Part shown: positions 14,974 through 22,962 of the stretch, piece after piece
How positions within the stretch are numbered: position 1 is the stretch's first letter
Layout: every line of letters begins with the position of its first letter
DNA from: Planctomycetaceae bacterium
GTDB lineage: Bacteria > Planctomycetota > Planctomycetia > Gemmatales > Gemmataceae
Assembly (NCBI GenBank): GCA_013823135.1
Contig: PNLP01000067.1
Coordinates: 1-36,120, forward strand
Direction: 5' to 3'
Length of the DNA: 36,120 nt
Translations under genes and position numbers: made by a program
The notes under the pieces: generated by a model
Told to the model about the DNA's origin: nothing
The model's input: the letters and a program-made list of their open reading frames with translations, nothing else
Database searches by the model: none

Positions 14974-17900
14974 TCACACCGTTGCGGCAACGGGCTCCGC
15001 TGTCGCAGCGGCACCGGGGCGGGCGTGTTCGGTTCCACCCGCGATCAGCACTTCGGGCTCGCCCTTCGCCCCGAAGATGACCTCATCCACGGCGAACCCG
15101 GCACCCACGGCGGGTTCGATCAGCTTCAACCCGCGGGCGACGAGGTGCTTCTCCAGATCGGCAACCATGCCAATCTCGGACCACGGTCCCCAGGCCACCG
15201 ACACCACGCGGCCCGGCCAGCGGCGGTCGAGGTCGCACGCGAGCTTGCTTAGCACTTCGTTCGCGGCGGCGTAGTCGGATTGCCCGCGGTTGCCGTAGCG
15301 GCTCGTGATCGAGGCGAACACCGAGAAGAACTTCAGCTTCGCCGGGTCGAGGTGGCGAGCCAGTGTCATCGCGCTGTCAACCTTGGTGCCGAACACGCGG
15401 TCGAACGACTCGGGAGTCTTGTCGCGGAGCAACTTGTCTTCGATGACCCCCGCCCCGTGGATGACCCCCGCGATGCCGCCGGCCGCGGTCAGTTCGTCGA
15501 TCAACGCTCCGAACGCCTTCGCGTCACGAACGTCTACCGCACGGTAATCGACCGTTCCGCCCGCCTTCTTGATCGCTTCGAGGTTACCACGAATTTCGCG
15601 GTCCTTGAGCAATCGCCGATACGCGGCTTCGATCGCGGCCGGCTTCACGTCCGGTTGCCGCTTCAACAGTGCGGCCTTGATCTCGGCTTGCGTCGTGAGC
15701 CCCTTGGTGTCGGCCGACTCGTCGGCAGGGACCGGGGAACTTCCCACTAGCACGAGCTTCGACTTGTAGCGTGTGGCGAGCTCGAGCGCGACCTTCGCCG
15801 TGATGCCACGGGCACCGCCGGTGATGAGCACGGTCGAATCCGGCCCGAGTTCGACGAGGTTCTCTTCCTTCGAGAGCGGTCCCGGTTCGACCTGCCACGT
15901 CACGCGGCGGTCGCCGGAACGGCCAACCTCGAACGCCCCGTCCGGGTCGCCGAGTTCCGCGAACAGGTCTTCCGCAAGATGCGGCGCGGGTGTTTCGCCA
16001 TCGACGTCCACGACTCGCACCGTGACCTCGGGCCACTCGTAGCCGAGGCACTTGGTGAAGCCTGCGACACCACCGTGACCTGCGAAGAAATCTTCGGGCA
16101 GGGCATCGCCGAAGCCCATCTTGCCGCCCATCGCGGTGACCGCGAGGAGCACCGCACTGCCGGTTTTCCCAGCGGCGCGAATGTCGGTCTCCAGACCGCG
16201 GGAGAGCAAGTACAGCGACTTCACCTCGCGACGCATTCGCTGTTCGTCGGTCTCCTTTTCACCCGGCACGGCCAGCGGCAACAGGTGAATCAGCCCCGAG
16301 ACCGGCCCGCAAGTTTCGCGGATGCGGCCGAGCAGTTCCGTGACCGCCGCGGGGTCGGTGAGGTCCGCGGCGAAGATGCCATCGGGAACCGGCGTGCCAT
16401 CAGCCATCCGAACGAGTGCGGTCTTCACATCGAGATCAGCGAGGCGGTCGGCGAGTTCGCGTGCCGTGCCGCGGCCGTCGTCCGTCAGGAGAATCGTGCC
16501 GCTGGGTTGCTTGAAGCTGGGCCGCACGGGAAGCGGGGCGTCGATCAACCGCACCACGAGCCGTTGCACTTCGCCCTGGCGTGCTCCGGGGTGCAGGTCC
16601 CCGTTGCGATCGGGAGCCCGTTCAGGGGTGCGCTCGGCCGTGATGGTGATCGCTTTCGGGTGCGTGCCGTTCAGCGACGGTGCCGACGGGGCAGCGCTCT
16701 CGTCGAGCACTTCCATGACGTAATCGGCGATGGCACGCAGCGTCTTGATGACGGAGAGTTTCTCCATCTCCAGGTTGGGCTGCTTGCCGCCCTCACCCGG
16801 CCCGATGGATTCGGCCAGTGTACCGAGGATCTCGACTCGCTTGATCGAATCGACGCCAAGGTCGGCTTCGAGGTCCAGGTCGATGCTGAGCGCTTCCTTC
16901 GGGTAGCCGGTTCGCTCACTGACGAGGTCGAGCAATCGTGCCAGGAGCGTTTCGCGGTCGAGTGGCCCGGCCGGGGCTGCGGCGGGGGCCGCGACCTTCG
17001 CGACCTCCGTGCTGTGCTTGCCGTTCGCTTCCGCTGTGGCAACCGGTGTAGCTTGGCTCTTCGTCGCTGGTGCGGGTGCCGCCGCGGCTGGTCGTGCGAC
17101 GGGTTCCACCGTAGCGATTCGGTTCGTCACCGCTGGCGTGTGGATCGGTGCGGTATGGCTGTGGCCATTTCCGTTCCCGTTGCTGTAACCGTTGCCGTGG
17201 TGATGGCCGTTGCCATTACCGTTTCCGTTGCCGTTCAGCGGGTAGGCCGTGGGACCGTTGCTGACGGGTGCGCCGTTCGACCCAAGGAACCCCAGCATGA
17301 CGTTCCGCTGAGTGTCGAGGAATCGGGCCATCACTTCCTGGAACCGCATCATCACGGCTGCGGCACCATCGGGAGCGGGTTGAGAGTGCGTCCCGTTGCT
17401 CGACGGAGCAGGTAGTGTTGATGTCGATTCGGGAGTGGTAGTCATCGCTCTGGTAATCCCGGGGACAACGGAAGGGGAAGTTGGGGTGCTGGCTGCCGCA
17501 GGGGCAACCGGGCGGGTAACAGGTTTTGGCGAGCGGGGGACGTCGGTCCCCTGTTCTTTCTTGGGTTCAACTGGAACTGGTGACGGACGCCCAACGCTCG
17601 CGGCCGGCTTGGCAGTCGTCGGTGTCGCTGGGGTCGCTGGCGTGGGCTTCGCCTGCGCCGTGATGGCCTGACCCAGCAACCGCGGCTCGGGGCCATTCAG
17701 CGGACGGCTCCGCACGCCGTTCACCACCCACGTTGTCGGGGCGAGTTTCACCTTGCCGGTGTCGGGGCCGAGCTTGGCAATCTCGAATGCCTGGATGCCG
17801 CGACCCTGGAACAGTCGATCGAGGCGAGCAGGGACACCCGCGACGAGCAGTTGCCCGAGCAAGTGTGCGAGTTGCACCAACCCGGGACGCGCCTTCACAT

Positions 17901-20900
17901 CCGAAGCGATCGCAAGGTGCGGCTTGCCGGTCAGGATCTGCCCGGTCAATCCCGTGAGCACGGCTTGCGGGCCGACCTCGATGAAGATTCTCGCACCAGC
18001 CGCGTGCATCGCCGTGATCTCGTCCGCGAACTTCACGGGCGAAACCAGATGTTCGGCGAGTTGCGTGGCGAACGCGGCAGGATCGGAGCCGTGCGGCAGG
18101 CCCGTCGTGTTCGAGAACACCGGCTTGCGAGGGGCCGAAAACTTTGCCTCGGCAAGTGCCGCGGCCAGCGGAGCCTTCGCCTTGGCGATCAGTGGCGAGT
18201 GGAACCCGCACGCGACGGGAATCCGTTGAGCGCGAATCCCCGCAGCCTGGAGTTTCGTCAGCAACGCCTTCACGCCTTCATCCGTGCCGGCGAGAACCGT
18301 CTGGCTTGGCGAGTTGTGGTTCGCAATCCAGACGCCCGCGAGCCCCTTCAGCACGGGTTCGATCGTCTGCGGCGTGCCGTCGGCGGCGATCATTCCGCCG
18401 GGCGAAGTGGCGGCCGCGTCGCGGATCACTTGCCCGCGGCGATACGACAATCGAATCAGGTCTTCCTCGCTCAGCGCACCGGCAGCAGCGAGTGCGGCGT
18501 ATTCGCCGTAGCTGTGCCCCGCGAAGAACTCCGCGTCGATGCCGAGCGTCGTCAGCAAGCGGAACATGCCGAGGCTGGTGGCCCCGAGTGCCGGCTGAGC
18601 AACTTCCGTTCGCTGGAGTTCCTTGCGGTTCGTGGCCTCGTGCTCGGGAGCGAACGACGACGGCGGGTAGATGAACCTGCCGAGCGGCTTCTCCAGATCC
18701 TTGGCGAGCGTGCGTTCGGCGCGGTCGAGAACCGATCGCAATTCGGGGAACGCCATCGCGGTCTGGGCGAGCATGTCCGGGTATTGCGAACCCTGCCCAG
18801 GGAACAGGAACGCGACCTTGCCCGCGGCTTGCGGCTTCGCAGCGAAATAAATCCCGCGTGGGTCGCTGTGGGCATCACCTGGCTTCGCTAGAAGTCCGAG
18901 CGCCGCGTCGAGTTTTTCCTTCAGGTCGTTGAGCGATGTCGCAACGATGGCGAGCGTCGGCTGACCGTTCCCCTGCTTGCTCGACTGCCACACCGAAGCG
19001 GCGAAGTCGGGCAACTCGGGCGCGGCACCGGCGTTCATCGCGTCGCGGCACTTCTTCACGTCTGCGGCGATCGTGGCCACGTCGGCTCGTCGCCACACGA
19101 ACAGTTCGGCCGGCCACTGACGAAACCCCGTGCTCGTGCGGTCGAGGAAGTCGCCGGTGTACTCTTCCACAACGGTGTGGAAGTTCGTGCCGCCGAAGCC
19201 GAAGGCGCTGACGCCGGCGGTTCGTGGATGGTCCGCACCGTTCACCCACGGTCGCGCGTCGGTGTTCAGGTACAGCGGGCCACCGTCGAGGTTCGCTTTC
19301 GGATTCGGAGTCTCCACGAGCGTCGGCGGCAGCACCTTGTGGTAAAGCGCGAACGTCGATTTGATGAGCCCGGCGAGCCCGGCGGCACACTTGCTATGCC
19401 CGATCATCGACTTCACGGAGCCGAGCGCACACGATTGTGGCTGCCCACCCGCTTCGCGGAAAAGTTGCCCGATGGCGCGTGCTTCCGTCTGGTCGCCGAC
19501 GACGGTGCCGGTGCCGTGCGCTTCCACGAGTCCCACGTTCGCAGGCGAGATGCGGGCCTGGGCGTAGGCTCGTTGCAGGGCTCGCAACTGGCCCTCGGCA
19601 CGTGGGGCGGTCAGCCCCTTGTCGCGGCCGTCGCTACTCGCCCCGATTCCCTTGATGACGCCGTAAATGCGGTCGCCATCGCGCTCAGCATCGGCGAGCC
19701 GCTTCAGCACGGTGACGCCGACACCTTCTGCGAGCGCGATACCATCCGCGGCGGCATCGAACGGCCGGCACCGGCCCTTCGGGCTGAGTGCGTAGGTCTT
19801 CGAGAACGCGACGTAGGCGTATGGCGTCTGCACGGCGTCGCCGCCCATCACGATGGCGACATCGCTGGTGCCGTCGTTCAGTTCGCGGATGCCGGCGTAA
19901 AGCGCTGCCAGCGACGAACCGCACGCGGCGTCGATGGCCATGTTCGGGCCGCCGAGGTTGAAGCGGTTCGCGACCCGTCCCGCGGCCACGTTCAGCAGAA
20001 TGCCGGGGAACGAATCCTCGGTCCACTCGGGGAGAATTCCCTCGGCCAGTTCAACGACCTGATGCCCTTTGATCGGAACGCCGGGGATCGAATCCAGCAG
20101 CGGCATGCAGGTTCGGAAGCCGTACGAGACCGACAGTGGCATGCCGCCGCCACCCACGCCCAGGATGGCACAGGTGCGTTCACGCTCGAATGGTCGGTTG
20201 GCGTAACCCGCGTCGGCAATGGCTTGCCGCACGGCTTCGAGCAGCAGCAGTTGCAACGGCTCGATGTTCGGGATGCTCTTGGGGGTGATGCCAAACGACA
20301 GCGGGTCGAACGCGATGTCGCTCATGAACCCGCCCCACTTCGAGATCATCTTGTCTCGTGCACGGGGGTCGGCATCGTAGTACAGTCGCCAGTCCCAGTG
20401 GCTTGCCGGGATCTCGATGACCGCGTTGACCTTGTTAAGGATGTTCTCCCAGTACTGGGTCAGCCCCGTGGACCCCGGGTAGAAGCACGACATGCCGATG
20501 ATGGCGACGTCGCACGGCTCTGGAACCTTGGCCCCATTCACACTCACAGAGGGGGAGACAAGGACAGGGGGAGACACGGAGACAGAACCGCACACATCGT
20601 CGTGCAGTTCGGCGATGGTCGTGACCTTGTCGCGCAGCGCCGCGATCTGGCCAATCATGTACATGCCGCGTTTGAACTGATCGTCAGCAGGCACTTCCAC
20701 GAGACCGCTCGCGTTCGGTGTCGCGCTCCCCTTCGGGTCGCGGCTAAACGAAGAACCTGGGCGGTCAACGCCCTTGCTCGCCACGCGAAGGCGGCCGAGG
20801 TTCATTCGTTCCAGAGCGATCCCCACTTCGAGATGGCTCTTCCCTTCCGCACGCAGGCGACGTTTCTCTTCCTCGAACGTGTCGGCGTATGGAGTCGGGA

Positions 20901-22626
20901 TGCAGCGGATCGCGTGGCCGGGGCCGGTTTCCAGCAGCACGGTTTCGCCGCACGCGAGGGCTTCTTGCTGGAAGCGAGCCGTGATCGCACCACCCTCGAC
21001 CGCTTCCTTGGTGAACAAGTACGCGGTGCCGAGCAGCACGCCGACCTTGATCCCCTTCTCGGCAAGGCCCACGCTCAGCGCCGCGACCATGCTGGCGGAA
21101 AGGGCGTCATGGATGCCGCCCGCGAACACGACGTGCAGGTCGTCGGCAGGCTTGCCACCAACAGTTTCAAGCAGCACCGAAACCATCGCTTCCCACAGGG
21201 CGAAGCTGGCACGCGGGCCGATGTGCCCGCCGCATTCCTGGCCCTCGAAGATGAAACGCTTCGCGCCATCCTTGAGGAACATCTTCAGCAAGCCCGGCGA
21301 GGGGACGTGCAAGTACGTCGGGATCCCCTGCGTTTCGAGTTCCTTGGCCTGATCGGGTCGCCCACCCGCGATGATCGCGAACGGCGGCTTGTGGAGGCGA
21401 ATCGCTTCCATCTGCTCGCTGCGAATCTCGGCGGGCACGAAGCCGAGAATTCCCACGCCCCACGGCTTCTTGCCGAGCTTGGCCTTGGTTTCCGCAAGGA
21501 GCTTTTCGGCTTCGGCTTTGCGAAGCAGCGCGAGTGCGAGGAACGGCAACGCGCCGCCGGTGGCGACAGAATCCGCGAACGCGGCCGTGTCGCTGACCCG
21601 GGTCATCGGGCCTTGCAGGATCGGGTATTTCGTGCCGTGCGACTTGGCGAGCAGCGAACCTTCGGCGAGGTGAGCCAGTTTCCGCGATGCTTCCAACTGC
21701 TTGCTGGCACGTTCGCAGACCGCCTGAACGATCCCCGCAACGGTCACGCCTGCGGCGACCAGCGAGTTCGCGGTGACGATGTCCTGACCAACTGCCCAGA
21801 CACCTTCGCTCGGATCGGCCGCAATGCGGGACCGAACAGCCTCACGCCACGCGATTAGTTTTGCTTCGGCCGGTTGCTCCGTGCCGACGAGTCGTTCTTC
21901 TTCCTTCGCCAGTTCCGCAGCCGCGGGGCTATCGGGGCGGGAGTAGATGCGGTACGCTTCGCCGAGCTTCGCGCCGAGGATGGCGGTTTCGCTGCCGTCG
22001 AGACCGCTGATCCGACGACGGGCCACTTCGGAGAGCGACGATTCCCGAGCGAGGAGAACCTGCGAATCGAGGACGACGCCACGGGCACCCGCCGCAAGAC
22101 ACGCTGCTGCGGTGTTTGGCCCGATACCGCCCTGAACCCAGAACGGGATGCTGATTTTGTGCTTGTTGGCGTGATGGAGCCAGCGCTGAATCAGGACGAA
22201 AGACGTGTCCGCACCGATTCGGCCACCGGCTTCGTGGCCCTTGAGGATGATGCCGTCCACGCCCAGTTTGGCCGCGTCGATGGCTTCCGCCACGCTCACC
22301 GCCGAGACGAACGCTTCGATTCCGGCGGCCCGCAGGTCACGGATGCGGTCGGAGAGTGTCGCCCCGCTGCCTATCAGAATAACGCGGGCCGGTTTGGTCG
22401 GACTGGCGAGAGCCTGTGCGAAGAGTTCGCTGGCCTCGGTCCGGAGTTGAACGCCAAAGTTCGTCCCGGCGAACCGGGCGAGTCGGGCGAACGCACCGGC
22501 AACGGTGCCCCACCCCGTGGCGAATTCCAGATCCAGAACCCCAACTGCATCTCCACGGCTCGCTGCAATAGCGATCGCAGGATCGGCACCCAGGGGCGTC
22601 AGTACCATCATGTCGCGCGGTTCCAT
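14974..22626 (-). CDS. Polyketide/secondary-lipid synthase: NMO-NMO-KS-AT-ACP-KR
   Basis: The 2550-residue multienzyme has two nitronate-monooxygenase-like flavin barrels (about 1-300 with GHEAGGRIG; about 325-640 with GQECGGHIG, the PfaD-like enoyl-reductase family); a ketosynthase (700-1155; Cys902 in DAACGSS, HGTGT, GHSKCAAG, all three catalytic residues present); a malonyl-type acyltransferase (1275-1580; Ser1372 in GHSYGE, CGFHSPL); a long low-complexity linker with FQEVMARFLDTQRNVMLGFL; one ACP (Ser1927 in LGVDSIKRVE); and a ketoreductase (2040-2500; LITGGARGI, Tyr2452 in SDYAAANE). It would extend and reduce an acyl chain iteratively, with dehydration by the downstream protein. Compared with PfaA it has one ACP instead of several and no KS-CLF partner. 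The ATG at 22626 has GAGGAG just upstream; a GTG immediately precedes it. Confidence 0.93.
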   Translation of the reverse strand: MEPRDMMVLTPLGADPAIAIAASRGDAVGVLDLEFATGWGTVAGAFARLARFAGTNFGVQLRTEASELFAQALASPTKPARVILIGSGATLSDRIRDLRAAGIEAFVSAVSVAEAIDAAKLGVDGIILKGHEAGGRIGADTSFVLIQRWLHHANKHKISIPFWVQGGIGPNTAAACLAAGARGVVLDSQVLLARESSLSEVARRRISGLDGSETAILGAKLGEAYRIYSRPDSPAAAELAKEEERLVGTEQPAEAKLIAWREAVRSRIAADPSEGVWAVGQDIVTANSLVAAGVTVAGIVQAVCERASKQLEASRKLAHLAEGSLLAKSHGTKYPILQGPMTRVSDTAAFADSVATGGALPFLALALLRKAEAEKLLAETKAKLGKKPWGVGILGFVPAEIRSEQMEAIRLHKPPFAIIAGGRPDQAKELETQGIPTYLHVPSPGLLKMFLKDGAKRFIFEGQECGGHIGPRASFALWEAMVSVLLETVGGKPADDLHVVFAGGIHDALSASMVAALSVGLAEKGIKVGVLLGTAYLFTKEAVEGGAITARFQQEALACGETVLLETGPGHAIRCIPTPYADTFEEEKRRLRAEGKSHLEVGIALERMNLGRLRVASKGVDRPGSSFSRDPKGSATPNASGLVEVPADDQFKRGMYMIGQIAALRDKVTTIAELHDDVCGSVSVSPPVLVSPSVSVNGAKVPEPCDVAIIGMSCFYPGSTGLTQYWENILNKVNAVIEIPASHWDWRLYYDADPRARDKMISKWGGFMSDIAFDPLSFGITPKSIPNIEPLQLLLLEAVRQAIADAGYANRPFERERTCAILGVGGGGMPLSVSYGFRTCMPLLDSIPGVPIKGHQVVELAEGILPEWTEDSFPGILLNVAAGRVANRFNLGGPNMAIDAACGSSLAALYAGIRELNDGTSDVAIVMGGDAVQTPYAYVAFSKTYALSPKGRCRPFDAAADGIALAEGVGVTVLKRLADAERDGDRIYGVIKGIGASSDGRDKGLTAPRAEGQLRALQRAYAQARISPANVGLVEAHGTGTVVGDQTEARAIGQLFREAGGQPQSCALGSVKSMIGHSKCAAGLAGLIKSTFALYHKVLPPTLVETPNPKANLDGGPLYLNTDARPWVNGADHPRTAGVSAFGFGGTNFHTVVEEYTGDFLDRTSTGFRQWPAELFVWRRADVATIAADVKKCRDAMNAGAAPELPDFAASVWQSSKQGNGQPTLAIVATSLNDLKEKLDAALGLLAKPGDAHSDPRGIYFAAKPQAAGKVAFLFPGQGSQYPDMLAQTAMAFPELRSVLDRAERTLAKDLEKPLGRFIYPPSSFAPEHEATNRKELQRTEVAQPALGATSLGMFRLLTTLGIDAEFFAGHSYGEYAALAAAGALSEEDLIRLSYRRGQVIRDAAATSPGGMIAADGTPQTIEPVLKGLAGVWIANHNSPSQTVLAGTDEGVKALLTKLQAAGIRAQRIPVACGFHSPLIAKAKAPLAAALAEAKFSAPRKPVFSNTTGLPHGSDPAAFATQLAEHLVSPVKFADEITAMHAAGARIFIEVGPQAVLTGLTGQILTGKPHLAIASDVKARPGLVQLAHLLGQLLVAGVPARLDRLFQGRGIQAFEIAKLGPDTGKVKLAPTTWVVNGVRSRPLNGPEPRLLGQAITAQAKPTPATPATPTTAKPAASVGRPSPVPVEPKKEQGTDVPRSPKPVTRPVAPAAASTPTSPSVVPGITRAMTTTPESTSTLPAPSSNGTHSQPAPDGAAAVMMRFQEVMARFLDTQRNVMLGFLGSNGAPVSNGPTAYPLNGNGNGNGNGHHHGNGYSNGNGNGHSHTAPIHTPAVTNRIATVEPVARPAAAAPAPATKSQATPVATAEANGKHSTEVAKVAAPAAAPAGPLDRETLLARLLDLVSERTGYPKEALSIDLDLEADLGVDSIKRVEILGTLAESIGPGEGGKQPNLEMEKLSVIKTLRAIADYVMEVLDESAAPSAPSLNGTHPKAITITAERTPERAPDRNGDLHPGARQGEVQRLVVRLIDAPLPVRPSFKQPSGTILLTDDGRGTARELADRLADLDVKTALVRMADGTPVPDGIFAADLTDPAAVTELLGRIRETCGPVSGLIHLLPLAVPGEKETDEQRMRREVKSLYLLSRGLETDIRAAGKTGSAVLLAVTAMGGKMGFGDALPEDFFAGHGGVAGFTKCLGYEWPEVTVRVVDVDGETPAPHLAEDLFAELGDPDGAFEVGRSGDRRVTWQVEPGPLSKEENLVELGPDSTVLITGGARGITAKVALELATRYKSKLVLVGSSPVPADESADTKGLTTQAEIKAALLKRQPDVKPAAIEAAYRRLLKDREIRGNLEAIKKAGGTVDYRAVDVRDAKAFGALIDELTAAGGIAGVIHGAGVIEDKLLRDKTPESFDRVFGTKVDSAMTLARHLDPAKLKFFSVFASITSRYGNRGQSDYAAANEVLSKLACDLDRRWPGRVVSVAWGPWSEIGMVADLEKHLVARGLKLIEPAVGAGFAVDEVIFGAKGEPEVLIAGGTEHARPGAAATAEPVAATV
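17158..17236. repeat. Asn-Gly dipeptide repeat region in the synthase linker
   Basis: A simple repeat on a CCGTT/GCCATT theme encodes alternating Asn-Gly with some His and Ser between the AT-side helix and the ACP. It is predicted to be a flexible tether for the single ACP. Confidence 0.7.
17528..17555. repeat. Single arm of the 28-bp repeat in the synthase gene
   Basis: It matches the left arm at 13253-13280 at 26 of 28 positions and is read in frame in the AT-to-ACP linker (QGTDVPRSP). It shows that both megasynthase genes took up the same repeat family. Confidence 0.75.
20541..20586. repeat. GGGGGAGACA-type repeat in the NMO-to-KS linker
   Basis: An imperfect GGGGGAGACANGGA tandem encodes a Ser/Val/Pro-rich stretch (SVSVSPPVLVSPSVSV) directly before the ketosynthase. 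It is in frame. Confidence 0.6.
20724..20750. repeat. CGTTTAGCC-type repeat in the NMO tail
   Basis: The minus strand reads CGTTTAGCCGCGACCCGAAG followed by GGGAGCG. From memory, sequences like this recur as dispersed repeats in planctomycete genomes. Here it is translated as FSRDPKGSATP between the second flavin barrel and the ketosynthase. Confidence 0.5.
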
Positions 22627-22733
22627 CACTCTCCTCGCCGCAACGGACCTCCTTGTCCTAATGAGCTCAGGCTGTCGTATTAACTCGCATGCCTGAGCGA
22701 GGGTGTTGGTATCGGCCTACCGTCCCAACAGTT

Positions 22734-22762
22734 AGTATCACGTTTCCAAACCGTTTCGGCAA
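22734..22762 (-). promoter_or_regulatory. Candidate sigma-70-like promoter for the synthase operon
   Basis: On the minus strand TTGCCG (22762-22757) and GATACT (22739-22734) are spaced by 17 bases, matching the -35 and -10 consensus at four of six positions each. It lies about 108 bases upstream of the synthase start. Weak evidence; planctomycete promoters are poorly defined. Confidence 0.25.
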
Positions 22763-22807
22763 TTTAGGCAGTGTAGAGAGTTAAGGTATTTTAGACCCTG
22801 TTCGCAA

Positions 22808-22825
22808 GATAGGTTGAGTCCTATC
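22808..22825. promoter_or_regulatory. Short dyad, candidate operator
   Basis: GATAGG-TTGAGT-CCTATC is a perfect 6-bp inverted repeat with a six-base centre. It is placed between the divergent genes and nested within a wider 8-bp inverted repeat. It could bind a dimeric regulator or form a small hairpin; no regulator gene is adjacent. Confidence 0.3.
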
Positions 22826-22962
22826 CGGCACTTGAGCCTAAGTTTTGAACAGGGATTTCCTTGCAGCATCTACCATGCCGGAAAGGAAGGTTAAACCGGA
22901 GGGATGGGAAACGCCGATTATTTGGATGATTCTGGTGTCCTGCGTCGAATGCCGAGGCCAAA

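Larger units (their letters stand above)
22627..22962. other. 336-bp divergent intergenic region (synthase leftward, SppA-like gene rightward)
   Basis: No gene. It holds a candidate synthase promoter, a short dyad at 22808-22825, and an 8-bp inverted repeat CCCTGTTC (22796-22803) with GAACAGGG (22847-22854) enclosing the dyad. On the minus strand AAGGAGGT lies about 20 bases upstream of the synthase ATG, in addition to the closer GAGGAG. Confidence 0.5.

Noticed and set aside
15979..17415. 478-codon plus-strand frame opposite the KR/ACP region
   Set aside because: Antisense shadow; the minus strand carries clear ACP and KR motifs through the whole span.
19177..21858. 893-codon plus-strand open frame opposite the synthase
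   Set aside because: It lies entirely antisense to the KS and NMO domains, which have intact motifs. The translation is Arg/Asp/His-rich without any recognisable domain.
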